Below are positions 52,468-60,570 of a DNA stretch of 64,000 bases, one piece after another. The stretch covers positions 22,308 through 86,307 of the forward strand of contig NZ_JAJUBC010000022.1 of the NCBI RefSeq assembly GCF_028683095.1, given 5' to 3'. The notes under the pieces are model-generated. The model searched no databases and was not told where the DNA came from. It saw only the letters and a program-made list of their open reading frames with translations. Position 1 is the first letter of the stretch. Every line of letters begins with the position of its first letter. The stretch comes from Enterovibrio gelatinilyticus. GTDB taxonomy: Bacteria; Pseudomonadota; Gammaproteobacteria; Enterobacterales; Vibrionaceae. The translations under genes and the position numbers were made by a program.

Positions 52468-52570
52468 TGAACCCCCGCTATAATTCTATAAATTGTTATT
52501 AATCTCGAAAATCATGTTTCAAGTATAACGCTGAATTTCAGTAACTAGGCAAATTTGCACGCGTTTTGCA

Positions 52571-52583
52571 TTGCAATTTGCAA
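52571..52583. promoter_or_regulatory. LuxO binding site 1 of qrr
   Basis: TTGCAATTTGCAA is a perfect TTGCA-N3-TGCAA palindrome, centred about 97 bases before the predicted qrr start. Vibrio qrr genes carry the same site. Confidence 0.85.
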
Positions 52584-52589
52584 AAGAAA

Positions 52590-52602
52590 TTGCAATTACG
52601 CA
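52590..52602. promoter_or_regulatory. LuxO binding site 2 of qrr (imperfect)
   Basis: TTGCAATTACGCA keeps the left half-site of the LuxO palindrome and has a degenerate right half. It is centred about 78 bases before the qrr start. Confidence 0.55.
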
Positions 52603-52646
52603 GTATGGAGTCCGGTGAGTATACCTTTATAAGTGTTCAGCAAAGT

Positions 52647-52662
52647 TGGCATGTTAAATGCT
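52647..52662 (+). promoter_or_regulatory. sigma-54 promoter of qrr
   Basis: TGGCAT-GTTAA-ATGCT has GG (52648-52649) and GC (52660-52661) ten bases apart. The predicted start near 52673-52674 falls exactly at the first base of the Qrr RNA homology. Confidence 0.9.
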
Positions 52663-52673
52663 TTAGTTAACTT

Positions 52674-52771
52674 GACCCTTCTGGGTCACCTAGCCAACTG
52701 ACGTTGTTTGTGAGCACTTCGTTCACTGAAACAAGATAGCCAACCGACTCTTTACGGTTGGCTTTTTTTTT
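52674..52771 (+). ncRNA. qrr1: Qrr quorum-regulatory small RNA
   Basis: About 98 bases. It starts GACCCTTCTGGGTC (5' hairpin) and contains the invariant core CACCTAGCCAACTGACGTTG, the part of Qrr that pairs with hapR/luxR, aphA and other mRNAs with Hfq. It ends in the AGCCAACCG/CGGTTGGCT hairpin plus a T-run. The sequence is recognised directly as Qrr; it lies divergent to luxO as in Vibrio cholerae. The terminal T-run overlaps the uvrB stop codon on the other strand. Only one qrr is in this window. Confidence 0.95.
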
Positions 52772-54791
52772 AGCTATTTTGGATAAACAGAGTACGAAGT
52801 GAAGATATTTCGTCTCGTAGACCTGCCGCAGTTTCAAATTCCAAGTTTTGAGCTGCCTCATACATCTGCGCTTCCAACTTCTGTATTCGGGCTTCAATCT
52901 GCTGAGGCGATTTGCTTTCATACAGTGCATCTTCCTCTGCGACTGCTTTCAAAGAAGGCGCCACTCTAGGCTTAGATTTTCGCTTACCGCCCATCTCCAT
53001 AATATCGGAAACTTTTTTGTTTAGCTTTTGCGGCACAATACCGTGCTCAGTATTATAAGCCTCTTGCTTCTCTCGACGACGCTCGGTTTCATCAATCGCT
53101 CTTCGCATAGATTTGGTAATACTATCGCCATAGAGAATAGCTTTACCGCTCAAGTTACGCGCTGCTCGACCAATGGTCTGAATAAGAGACCGCTCCGAAC
53201 GCAAGAACCCTTCTTTATCAGCATCCAAAATCGCCACCAAAGAGACTTCTGGCATATCTAAGCCTTCTCGGAGTAAGTTAATACCCACCAGCACATCAAA
53301 TTCACCCAGTCGAAGATCGCGAATAATCTCGATACGTTCAACAGTGTCGATATCAGAGTGCAAGTACCGCACGCGTACACCATGTTCTTCAAGGTACTCA
53401 GTGAGATCTTCCGCCATGCGTTTGGTCAGCGTCGTTACTAACACGCGTTCATTTTTCGACTCTCGGATACGGATTTCTGAGAGAAGATCGTCAACTTGCG
53501 TCGAAACAGGTCGCACTTCAATAACCGGATCAAGTAGTCCCGTCGGTCGCACGACTTGCTCCGCGATTTCACCGTCTGACTTTTCAATCTCATACGCACT
53601 AGGTGTTGCCGACACATACACAGTCTGCGGTGCAATCGACTCGAACTCATCAAACTTTAGTGGTCGATTATCAAGCGCCGAGGGTAATCGGAACCCGTAT
53701 TCCACAAGGTTTTCTTTTCGAGAGCGATCCCCTTTATACATCGCGCCTATCTGCGGCACTGTGACGTGAGATTCATCGATGATCAGTAAACCGTCTGCCG
53801 GCAGGTAATCAAACAATGTTGGAGGCGGCTCGCCGTCATTTCGGCCGCTTAAATAACGAGAGTAGTTTTCAATGCCCGAGCAATAACCAAGCTCTTGCAT
53901 CATTTCAAGGTCAAACAAGGTTCGCTGAGAAATCCGCTGTTCTTCAATTAATTTGTTGTTTTCGAGCAACACTTTCTTACGGTCAACTAACTCCACTTTT
54001 ATGTGTTCAATCGCTTCCATAATGCGTTCACGAGGCGTCACATAGTGGGTTTTAGGATAGATAGTACAACGCGGTAAGTCTCGTTCAGAAATAGCGCCCG
54101 TTAGCGGGTCAAAGATACTGATGCATTCCACTTCGCCATCAAACAGCTCAACGCGAATAGCATCACGATCAGATTCAGCTGGGAAAACATCGATCACTTC
54201 ACCACGCACGCGAAATGTACCGCGAGTAAATGCCTGATCATTGCGGCTATATTGGATCTCCGCCAAACGACGGAGAATGCTTCGCTGATCAATGACATCA
54301 CCACGACGTAAATGAAGCATCATTTTCAAGTATGAGTTGGGATCACCCAAGCCATAAATGGCAGACACTGAAGCGACGATCACCACATCGCGTCTTTCCA
54401 TTAATGCTTTGGTGGCAGACAAACGCATTTGTTCAACGTGCTCGTTTATCGATGCATCTTTCTCGATAAAGGTATCCGTTGAGGGCACATACGCTTCAGG
54501 CTGGTAATAATCATAATAAGAAACAAAATATTCGACTGCATTCTCAGGGAAAAACTCTCGCATCTCACCATAAAGTTGTGCTGCCAATGTTTTGTTGGGT
54601 GCCAAGATCATGGTCGGCCGACCCGTCTGGGCGATCACATTGGCCATAGTATAGGTTTTACCCGACCCCGTAACACCCAGCAATGTTTGGTGTGCTAATC
54701 CCGAATCCAACCCATCCAGCAGTTGGTTGATCGCTGTTGGCTGATCACCCGCTGGTTTGAAAGGCGAATGTAAGTTAAAGGTTTTAACCAT
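52770..54791 (-). CDS. uvrB: excinuclease ABC subunit B
   Basis: This damage-recognition helicase of nucleotide excision repair has 673 residues, the same as E. coli. Walker [14 protein letters not shown] is at about residues 39-51. The beta-hairpin [12 protein letters not shown] near 92-103 clamps DNA. Helicase motifs [31 protein letters not shown] and QTIGRAARN lie in the second half. The C-terminal UVR domain binds UvrC. It is convergent with qrr, and the two 3' ends overlap by about two bases. Confidence 0.98.
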   Translation of the reverse strand: MVKTFNLHSPFKPAGDQPTAINQLLDGLDSGLAHQTLLGVTGSGKTYTMANVIAQTGRPTMILAPNKTLAAQLYGEMREFFPENAVEYFVSYYDYYQPEAYVPSTDTFIEKDASINEHVEQMRLSATKALMERRDVVIVASVSAIYGLGDPNSYLKMMLHLRRGDVIDQRSILRRLAEIQYSRNDQAFTRGTFRVRGEVIDVFPAESDRDAIRVELFDGEVECISIFDPLTGAISERDLPRCTIYPKTHYVTPRERIMEAIEHIKVELVDRKKVLLENNKLIEEQRISQRTLFDLEMMQELGYCSGIENYSRYLSGRNDGEPPPTLFDYLPADGLLIIDESHVTVPQIGAMYKGDRSRKENLVEYGFRLPSALDNRPLKFDEFESIAPQTVYVSATPSAYEIEKSDGEIAEQVVRPTGLLDPVIEVRPVSTQVDDLLSEIRIRESKNERVLVTTLTKRMAEDLTEYLEEHGVRVRYLHSDIDTVERIEIIRDLRLGEFDVLVGINLLREGLDMPEVSLVAILDADKEGFLRSERSLIQTIGRAARNLSGKAILYGDSITKSMRRAIDETERRREKQEAYNTEHGIVPQKLNKKVSDIMEMGGKRKSKPRVAPSLKAVAEEDALYESKSPQQIEARIQKLEAQMYEAAQNLEFETAAGLRDEISSLRTLFIQNS

Positions 54792-55040
54792 GACGCATCC
54801 GTGACTAGTGATTTCGAACCCATCATTTTCCCCGCTGCTAGCACTAAGTCAACTGACAAAGCACTGACATGCTAATTTCCTACGTGTTTTCTTTTATTAG
54901 CAGCAATGCCTTGAGCCAGTTGACTTCTTTTGTCGCGCCACGGATCATCACACTCATTAGTTTTCGAAGTCATGCGCAACGAAAATAAGATACCAACGAA
55001 CAAATGCGCATTGGTTTACGTTTATATATTGAGGAATAAA
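54792..55040. other. divergent promoter region between uvrB and the SDR gene
   Basis: It must hold the uvrB promoter (leftward) and that of the sugar-acid genes (rightward). TTGAGGA precedes the SDR start. No LexA box was identified with confidence by eye. Confidence 0.35.
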
Positions 55041-55769
55041 ATGAATAAAGTCGCAATCGTGACAGGTGGCTCTGCGGGGATTGGGCTGGCCGTGGTTCGG
55101 GGCTTAATCACTGAAGGATATAAAACCTTTAGCTTAGACCTCCAACCAGCTCCCGTTGGCGAATGGGTTGAATGCAATGTCACCGACACCCAAGCAGTGC
55201 AATCTGCCGTTGACCAAATATTGGCAGACAATGGGGCTATTGATGTGCTGGTTTGCAATGCGGGTATCCACTTTAGTTCAACCATTGAAAACACCAGCGA
55301 GGCCGATTTGGACCGTGTGTTGGCCATCAATGTGAAAGGGGCATACTTTGCTATTCGAGCCTGTTTACCAGCAATGAAGGCCGCTAATAAAGGCAGCATT
55401 GTGTTGCTCGGTTCAGATCAATGCACCATCGCTAAACATAATTCATTTGCCTACAACCTCAGTAAACATGCCATTGCATCCATGGCAAAAACAACCGCTC
55501 TGGATTTTGCAGCCTACAACATCCGTGCGAATGCCGTATGTGCTGGCACCACTGAAACACCGCTCTATCACAAAGCTATCGACAGCTATTGCGCACGTTC
55601 AGGTGCAAATAAAGACGACATTCATCAAGAAGAAGGCAAACTGCAACCACTTGGACGAATTGCGCAACCTGAAGAAGTCGCCAATCTCGTTGTGTTCCTT
55701 GCAAGTGACAAAGCCAGCTTTATTACCGGAAGTCTTCACGCCGTTGATGGCGGCTATACGGCGCAGTAA
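55041..55769 (+). CDS. short-chain dehydrogenase/reductase, probable sugar dehydrogenase
   Basis: This classical SDR has 242 residues. The start MNKVAIVTGGSAGIGLAV has TTGAGGA nine bases upstream. The NAD(P)-binding motif TGGSAGIG is at residues 8-15, CNAGI at 72-76, and the catalytic Ser125, Tyr138 and Lys142 (YNLSK) are intact. A C-terminal AVDGGYTAQ closes the fold. The acidic Asp after beta-2 (SLDLQ, near 33) points to NAD rather than NADP. A neighbouring lactonase-like amidohydrolase and a sugar-acid dehydratase suggest it oxidises an aldose; the substrate is unknown. Confidence 0.85.
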   Translation: MNKVAIVTGGSAGIGLAVVRGLITEGYKTFSLDLQPAPVGEWVECNVTDTQAVQSAVDQILADNGAIDVLVCNAGIHFSSTIENTSEADLDRVLAINVKGAYFAIRACLPAMKAANKGSIVLLGSDQCTIAKHNSFAYNLSKHAIASMAKTTALDFAAYNIRANAVCAGTTETPLYHKAIDSYCARSGANKDDIHQEEGKLQPLGRIAQPEEVANLVVFLASDKASFITGSLHAVDGGYTAQ

Positions 55770-55772
55770 GTG

Positions 55773-56618
55773 ATGGAGATTATCGACGCTCACCTACATT
55801 TGTTCGATTTACAGCACGGACACTATGACTGGGTACGAGATGGCAATCCGCCATTTTGGCCTGACAAATCGATGATTTGTCAAAATTGGTCTGAGTCCGA
55901 TCTGACACTATCAAACCCACAGCAGCTTTCAGGCATCGTGCATATAGAAGCGGGATTTGATAACGCGCAGCCTTGGCGCGAAATTGCGTGGCTGGAAGAA
56001 GCCGTTTCATTGCCACTAAGAAGTATTGGCTGTGTTGACCTCACTCTGTCGCGCTCAGCATTTCTCAAGCAGGTATCTGCACTTTGTCGCTACAACTCTG
56101 TGGTTGGTGTCAGGCACATACTTGATGACGATGCAGAGGTTTTGCTGAGCGATGAGAATGTAAAGTCCAATCTACAGGTGATAGCGGACACTAACCTCAT
56201 ATTTGAAGCACAGTTTGATGGTGATAACACCGCGGCAATGACAACATTTCTTTCAGTTATTGAGAATATTCCCAATCTCATCGTTGCCTTTAACCATGCC
56301 GGATTTGCACCGTCTAAAAACAGAAATATCTGGGCGCATAATCTGCAGCGACTCGCGAAGAAGCCTAACGTATACATTAAAGCGTCAGGTTGGGAGATGG
56401 TCGAGCGGCAGTATGAATCGAAAATCATAAGCGAACGTATTGGTGAACTCTTGGCTTGGTTTGGCGAAGACAGAGTGATGTTGGCGAGCAACTTCCCTCT
56501 TTGCCAATTTCGCTCAAGCTATCGTGACCTTTGGAATGAGTATGCTCAGTTGCCGATAACTGAAGACATAAAGCTGAAACTTCGCTTTTCCAACGCCCAG
56601 CGGTTTTATCGATTTTAG
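55773..56618 (+). CDS. amidohydrolase 2 family protein (COG3618), probable sugar lactonase
   Basis: This TIM-barrel metal hydrolase of 281 residues starts four bases after the SDR stop codon (ATG at 55773), so the two are coupled. The N-terminal metal motif HLH is at residues 7-9 (IIDAHLHLFDL), and FNHAGF holds a third ligand. The C-terminal motif usually ends in SDWP; here it is LASNFPLC, with Asn at the place of the Asp, as also seen in part of this family. COG3618 includes L-rhamnono- and L-fucono-lactonases. That activity here is inferred from context. Confidence 0.8.
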   Translation: MEIIDAHLHLFDLQHGHYDWVRDGNPPFWPDKSMICQNWSESDLTLSNPQQLSGIVHIEAGFDNAQPWREIAWLEEAVSLPLRSIGCVDLTLSRSAFLKQVSALCRYNSVVGVRHILDDDAEVLLSDENVKSNLQVIADTNLIFEAQFDGDNTAAMTTFLSVIENIPNLIVAFNHAGFAPSKNRNIWAHNLQRLAKKPNVYIKASGWEMVERQYESKIISERIGELLAWFGEDRVMLASNFPLCQFRSSYRDLWNEYAQLPITEDIKLKLRFSNAQRFYRF

Positions 56619-56667
56619 ATCGCTATTTCCCGATGTTGTTACCGACGTTATTTCGGCTTATCGAAAA

Positions 56668-56700
56668 CAAACAACCCGCATCATGCGGGTTGTTTAATTT
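56668..56700. terminator. terminator between the two halves of the sugar-acid cluster
   Basis: AAACAACCCGCA/TGCGGGTTGTTT with a 3-base loop is followed by TTAATTT and lies between convergent genes. Confidence 0.85.
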
Positions 56701-56758
56701 CTTCCCCTGCAACACCAATGGGCATTGATGACGCATAGGGTTACGTAGTGTTAAACGC

Positions 56759-57934
56759 TTATTTGATGACAATGCGCGGCGAGCGCATCACCACTTCATC
56801 ATTTAGCTCAATACCAATACCCGGCGCCTCTGACACTTCAAAGAAACCATTAACAGGTTGAGGGTCTTGAATACATAGCTCTCGGTTCCAAGCCTTAATG
56901 GCGTAGGTATGATGCTCATGGATCAAGAAGTTTGGAATCGCCGTTTCCAAGTGCAAGGACGCTGCTGTTGCCACAGGCCCGCCACAAACATGCGCTTGAA
57001 TACGAACATCAAAGATATCAGCGTAATCGCAAACTTTTTTCGTTTCGGTAAAGCCGCCACACAAACCAATATCTGGCTGCAGAACATCAACACTCTGATC
57101 TTCTAGGTACGGCCTTACACCCCAACGATTGTACAAACGCTCACCACCGGCGATAGGCACTTTCACTTTGTCCGCGACTTTTGCATGTAAAGAGTGGTTC
57201 AAGTAGTTGACTGGCTCTTCGTAATACATGCAGTCGAACTCTTCGGCAATCTCGCCTAACTGAATGGCTGTGGTCGCGCCAGGAAGGCTATGGCATTCAA
57301 AAATGATGTCAACTTCATCGCCAACCGCTTCACGAATAGCCTGCATACGGGCACGGTACAGTTTCATCTCTGCACGAGAAATGATTTTCGTACGCTCGTA
57401 GTAAGTGTTGCCATCTTTGTCATACATAATCGGGTCGACTTTCACGGCATCATACCCTTCGGCAATCGCTTTTAACGCAGCCTCCGCGTACTCCTCAGGA
57501 CGAGAGAGCGCTTTGAAGTCTTTATCCCAATCAAACTGTAACTGCGACGCATAAGTGCGCAACTTGTCGTTTACCTTGCCACCAAGCAGTTGGTAAACCG
57601 GTAAGTTCAGTGCCTTACCCTTTATATCCCAAAGCGCGGTATCAATGGCACTCATCGCCGCATAGACAACAGGCCCGCCACCAAGCCCCCAAAAACTCTC
57701 GCGCAGCATGCGAGACCAAAGCATCTCTGTTTGGAATGGGTCATGCCCGATAAGAAAGGCTTCCGCCATTTCTTTCACCATATGTGCCGCAGCGCTGTGG
57801 CCTAAGTCGTACGCCAAACCTGCTTCACCAACACCACTGATCCCTTCATCTGTGTGAATTCGCACAAACACCGGATTCCACGTTGGGCGGTCTGGGCAAT
57901 GAATATCAAACACTTCAACTGATGTTACTTTCAT
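56759..57934 (-). CDS. enolase-superfamily sugar-acid dehydratase (GalD/ManD-like)
   Basis: The start MKVTSVEVFDIHCPDRPTW at 57934 gives 391 residues; a longer frame upstream would run 65 residues into the aldolase gene and is rejected. The capping domain covers about residues 1-120. The barrel has Lys165 in AVKVDP, the metal ligand Glu213 with His215 two residues later (FECHS), the EEPV motif near 239-242, GER (Glu265) and the base His315 in AHVCGG. This pattern resembles D-galactonate/mannonate dehydratases of the mandelate-racemase subgroup. The true substrate is not evident. Confidence 0.88.
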   Translation of the reverse strand: MKVTSVEVFDIHCPDRPTWNPVFVRIHTDEGISGVGEAGLAYDLGHSAAAHMVKEMAEAFLIGHDPFQTEMLWSRMLRESFWGLGGGPVVYAAMSAIDTALWDIKGKALNLPVYQLLGGKVNDKLRTYASQLQFDWDKDFKALSRPEEYAEAALKAIAEGYDAVKVDPIMYDKDGNTYYERTKIISRAEMKLYRARMQAIREAVGDEVDIIFECHSLPGATTAIQLGEIAEEFDCMYYEEPVNYLNHSLHAKVADKVKVPIAGGERLYNRWGVRPYLEDQSVDVLQPDIGLCGGFTETKKVCDYADIFDVRIQAHVCGGPVATAASLHLETAIPNFLIHEHHTYAIKAWNRELCIQDPQPVNGFFEVSEAPGIGIELNDEVVMRSPRIVIK

Positions 57935-57989
57935 CCTTGTACTCCAAAATCGGGTTAACACACGTCGCTTGTTAAGATGACGTGATTTT

Positions 57990-58757
57990 CTATTCCATAA
58001 AGCTGGGATCAAGACGCCATGCTTTTCGTAATAAAGAAGGCCATGCTTTTTGACCACCCGTCGCGCCTGAATGCACCACGTTCGCCTGTGCAAAGATATT
58101 GTCTTGAATCGACTGCGGTACAACAACATTGTCCTTGCCTGCCGACTGCAGCATTAGCTGCACCTCACAAGCACGTTGCATATCATAAAAACGCATAAAG
58201 GCATCACCCACTGTTGGGCCTAACGTTAAGCCACCATGGTTAACCAACAACATATGATTCGTGTTCCCCAAATCACGTTGAAGACGCTGTCGCTCCTCAT
58301 CATTCACCGCTAACCCTTCATAGGTGTGATAAGACAAAGACGGCAATGAGAACATGGAATATTGGCTGAGCGGCTGTAACCCCTCTTTTTGTGTTGCGAC
58401 GGCAATGGTTTCGTTAGTATGTAAATGGATAACACAATGTGCATCCTGACGCACTTCGTGAATCGCACTGTGAATCGTAAACCCTGCAGGATTTATGTCG
58501 AATGGGGTTTCATCAAGAATATTGCCAGCAAGGTCAACTTTCACTAGGTTTGAAGCAGTCACCTCATCGAATGCGACACCGAATGCATTAACCAGATAGG
58601 TATCCGTATCAGGGACACGAAGAGAGAGGTGGGTATAAATCAGGTCGCCCCATCCCATATCAGCGACTAAACGATAGCATGCAGCCAAATCGATGCGGCA
58701 TTGCCACTCGATATCACTGACTTTCCCCTTCAAGTTCAATTTGGGTAAGGCTTCCAC
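57990..58757 (-). CDS. class II aldolase/adducin family protein
   Basis: This zinc aldolase-like fold protein has 255 residues. Metal ligands are visible as HLH at His111 and His113 (VIHLHTNE) and His174 in VNHGG. NPAGFTIHSAIHEVRQDAHC is the usual substrate-loop region. It lies 55 bases upstream of the dehydratase and is co-directional, so the two form an operon. It may cleave a 2-keto-3-deoxy or diketo sugar acid, or only resemble the adducin head; the substrate is unknown. Confidence 0.85.
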   Translation of the reverse strand: MEALPKLNLKGKVSDIEWQCRIDLAACYRLVADMGWGDLIYTHLSLRVPDTDTYLVNAFGVAFDEVTASNLVKVDLAGNILDETPFDINPAGFTIHSAIHEVRQDAHCVIHLHTNETIAVATQKEGLQPLSQYSMFSLPSLSYHTYEGLAVNDEERQRLQRDLGNTNHMLLVNHGGLTLGPTVGDAFMRFYDMQRACEVQLMLQSAGKDNVVVPQSIQDNIFAQANVVHSGATGGQKAWPSLLRKAWRLDPSFME

Positions 58758-59453
58758 AATCTCATCCTTTTGATAATCCTTCTACCGTTAGCTTGTCTCA
58801 TTTACCGTATCATCGCAAACGCCTTGCAGAAAATTTTCTGCACGAGTCAAAACCACAAATCCATGTGTACAAGTTAATTTTGATCGAGAAAGGCAAATGT
58901 CTTCGGGATAAAGCCCAACATACTGTCATTACGCCGAATTCCAATGCGACGTCGCTTCGTTTTCTGTTTTTTTCCATAACAAAGGATCAATTAATGGGGA
59001 TAAAAGCTGTGATTAACATACTTATCCACAGATTTTGTGGGTAACCTTTGCCAATGCAATCACTAAAAGCACTTGGTAATGTCAATGTATTTTTAATGAA
59101 ATACTCCCTTAATCGACCAATCACACATCAAACCGCCCAATGAGAGGTACATCACAAAGTTTTAAGTCATCAACAGAGCAATTCGTCAGTCAATTTCACG
59201 GCAATTCTTGGAATAGCAAAAAAGCACTGCGCACTTTTTAATCAATCTAAGTCTGATGCCCATTTTTACTATCAAGATGGTGGTCATCTGAGATTTCGTT
59301 GACGTTACCTCTCCAGTCGCAATTTATTTTTCATGTCACGCTGATCCAAGCGAAATACTGGTGCATATATAGCCATCAGAGCAAAAAAGCAGCCAACTCT
59401 GATCGCACAATAAACAGATGATTTAAAATCGACAATTTCTGCTGTTTCAGAGG
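58758..59453. other. intergenic region between the aldolase gene and the tRNA cluster
   Basis: About 700 bases without a credible gene. The right part feeds the tRNA promoter. The only distinct feature is an inverted pair of DnaA-box-like sequences at 59022-59044. The left part must hold the promoter of the aldolase-dehydratase operon. Confidence 0.45.
59022..59044. promoter_or_regulatory. inverted pair of DnaA-box-like sequences
   Basis: TTATCCACA (59022-59030) is an exact DnaA box. TGTGGGTAA (59036-59044) is the inverse orientation with one mismatch, 5 bases apart. No replication-origin gene is nearby, so an origin is unlikely; a regulatory site is possible. Confidence 0.35.
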
Positions 59454-59482
59454 TTGACAGCCTAGGAGGTGATAGCTAAGAT
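59454..59482 (+). promoter_or_regulatory. sigma-70 promoter of the tRNA-Asn cluster
   Basis: TTGACA (59454-59459) and TAAGAT (59477-59482) are 17 bases apart. The GC-rich discriminator TCGCCCCGC follows, typical of stringently controlled stable-RNA promoters. Confidence 0.8.
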
Positions 59483-59501
59483 TCGCCCCGCTTTCAGAGA
59501 T

Positions 59502-59577
59502 TCCCCCTTAGTTCAGTCGGTAGAACGGCGGACTGTTAATCCGTATGTCGCAAGTTCAAGTCTTGCAGGGGGAGCCA
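59502..59577 (+). tRNA. tRNA-Asn (GTT), copy 1
   Basis: 76 bases including encoded CCA. It shows the cloverleaf TCCCCCT/AGGGGGA acceptor stem, anticodon loop CTGTTAA with GTT, and TTCAAGT T-loop. The next three copies are identical in sequence. Confidence 0.97.
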
Positions 59578-59634
59578 CTTTTAATGATTGGTTCATAGAA
59601 CGAGTCATTGGTTTGAGAATGTCGCTTCGCGATA

Positions 59635-59678
59635 TGTCGCAAGCCTAGGCGGCCCCGTTAAGTCTTACAGGGGTGCCA
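59635..59678 (+). pseudogene. truncated tRNA-Asn 3' end, fragment a
   Basis: TGTCGCAAG is followed by CCTAGGCGGCCCCGTT in place of the T-loop, then AAGTCTTACAGGGGTGCCA, close to the tRNA-Asn 3' end. It lacks a 5' half and cannot form a tRNA. Confidence 0.75.
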
Positions 59679-59757
59679 CTTTTAATGATTGGTTCATAGA
59701 ACGAGTCATTGGTTTGAGAATGTCGCTTCGCGATATTGAGTAAACCACACAATCTGT

Positions 59758-59833
59758 TCCCCCTTAGTTCAGTCGGTAGAACGGCGGACTGTTAATCCGT
59801 ATGTCGCAAGTTCAAGTCTTGCAGGGGGAGCCA
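59758..59833 (+). tRNA. tRNA-Asn (GTT), copy 2
   Basis: Identical in sequence to copy 1, with CCA encoded. The spacer before it repeats the CATTGGTTTGAGAATGTCGC hairpin sequence found after copy 1. Confidence 0.97.
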
Positions 59834-59912
59834 CTTTTCATGGTTTGTTCTAGGAACGAATCATGGGTTTGAGAATGTCGCTTTGCGATATTAAACAAAC
59901 CACACAATCTGT

Positions 59913-59988
59913 TCCCCCTTAGTTCAGTCGGTAGAACGGCGGACTGTTAATCCGTATGTCGCAAGTTCAAGTCTTGCAGGGGGAGCCA
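59913..59988 (+). tRNA. tRNA-Asn (GTT), copy 3
   Basis: Identical in sequence to copy 1. It lies only 79 bases after copy 2, the shortest spacer of the array, with no 3' fragment between the two. Confidence 0.97.
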
Positions 59989-60045
59989 CTTTTCATGGTT
60001 TGTTCTAGGAACGAATCATGGGTTTGAGAGTATCGCTTCGCGATA

Positions 60046-60089
60046 TGTCGCAAGCCTAGGCGGCCCCGTTAAGTCTCACAGGGGTGCCA
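60046..60089 (+). pseudogene. truncated tRNA-Asn 3' end, fragment b
   Basis: Same structure as fragment a, with two base differences (AAGTCTCACAGGGG). It sits in the spacer between copies 3 and 4. Confidence 0.75.
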
Positions 60090-60168
60090 CTTTTCATGGT
60101 TTGTTCTAGGAACGAATCATGGGTTTGAGAATGTCGCTTCGCGATATTGAGCAAACCACACAATCTGT

Positions 60169-60244
60169 TCCCCCTTAGTTCAGTCGGTAGAACGGCGGAC
60201 TGTTAATCCGTATGTCGCAAGTTCAAGTCTTGCAGGGGGAGCCA
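60169..60244 (+). tRNA. tRNA-Asn (GTT), copy 4
   Basis: Identical in sequence to copy 1. It is the last intact copy and is followed at once by a strong terminator. Confidence 0.97.
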
Positions 60245-60251
60245 CTTTTAG

Positions 60252-60281
60252 AAACCTAGTCTTCGGACTAGGTTTTTTTTC
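60252..60281 (+). terminator. terminator of the tRNA-Asn operon
   Basis: AAACCTAGTC/GACTAGGTTT with a TTCG loop, a perfect 10-bp stem, is followed by a run of T. Confidence 0.93.
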
Positions 60282-60308
60282 GTCTGTTATTCAGTGCGCT
60301 GCACTGAT

Positions 60309-60354
60309 TGTCGCAACCCTAGGCGGGCCCATTCCAGTCTTGCAGGGGGAGCCA
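60309..60354 (+). pseudogene. truncated tRNA-Asn 3' end, fragment c
   Basis: TGTCGCAACCCTAGGCGGGC and then CCAGTCTTGCAGGGGGAGCCA-type ending. The acceptor 3' strand GGGGGAGCCA is intact, but the 5' half is absent. It lies after the tRNA operon terminator. Confidence 0.75.
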
Positions 60355-60360
60355 CATTAC

Positions 60361-60393
60361 AAAGGCCTTGTCGAAAGACGAGGCCTTTTTCGT
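60361..60393 (+). terminator. terminator after fragment c
   Basis: AAGGCCTTGTC/GACGAGGCCTT with a GAAA loop and one G-T pair is followed by TTTCG. Confidence 0.85.
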
Positions 60394-60415
60394 TTGGGAT
60401 AATCGCTTCGCGATT

Positions 60416-60460
60416 TGTCGCAAGCCTAGGCGGCCCCGTTCCAGTCTGCAGGGGGAGCCA
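60416..60460 (+). pseudogene. truncated tRNA-Asn 3' end, fragment d
   Basis: TGTCGCAAGCCTAGGCGGCC then CCAGTCTGCAGGGGGAGCCA. One base is lost from the T-stem. It is followed 8 bases later by a terminator nearly identical to that of copy 4. Confidence 0.75.
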
Positions 60461-60467
60461 CTTTTAG

Positions 60468-60497
60468 AAACCTAGTCTTCGGACTAGGTTTTTTTTC
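60468..60497 (+). terminator. terminator after fragment d
   Basis: AAACCTAGTC/GACTAGGTTT with a TTCG loop, identical to the terminator at 60252. Confidence 0.92.
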
Positions 60498-60524
60498 GTC
60501 TGTTATTCAGTGCGCTGCACTGAT

Positions 60525-60570
60525 TGTCGCAACCCTAGGCGGGCCCAATCCAGTCTTGCAGGGGGAGCTA
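60525..60570 (+). pseudogene. truncated tRNA-Asn 3' end, fragment e
   Basis: Very similar to fragment c, but the terminal CCA has become CTA. A decayed terminator (GAAAACCAGCTCGGAACTAG then TTTTT) follows at about 60575-60602. Confidence 0.7.

Noticed and set aside
57935..58129. N-terminal extension of the enolase-superfamily dehydratase
   Set aside because: It would read through the intergenic gap and into the aldolase gene with an Arg-rich, non-conserved sequence; the canonical start is at 57934.
58793..59044. Rightward 83-codon frame after the aldolase gene
   Set aside because: It overlaps the promoter side of the aldolase gene, lacks a ribosome site and ends inside the DnaA-box pair; no family resemblance.
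59022..59044. Replication origin
   Set aside because: Only two DnaA-like boxes, no AT-rich 13-mers of the oriC type recognised and no dnaA, dnaN, gidA or rctB nearby.
59502..60570. CRISPR-like array suggested by repeated units
   Set aside because: The repeats are tRNA-Asn genes, their 3' relics and spacer hairpins; no unique, evenly sized spacers and no cas genes.
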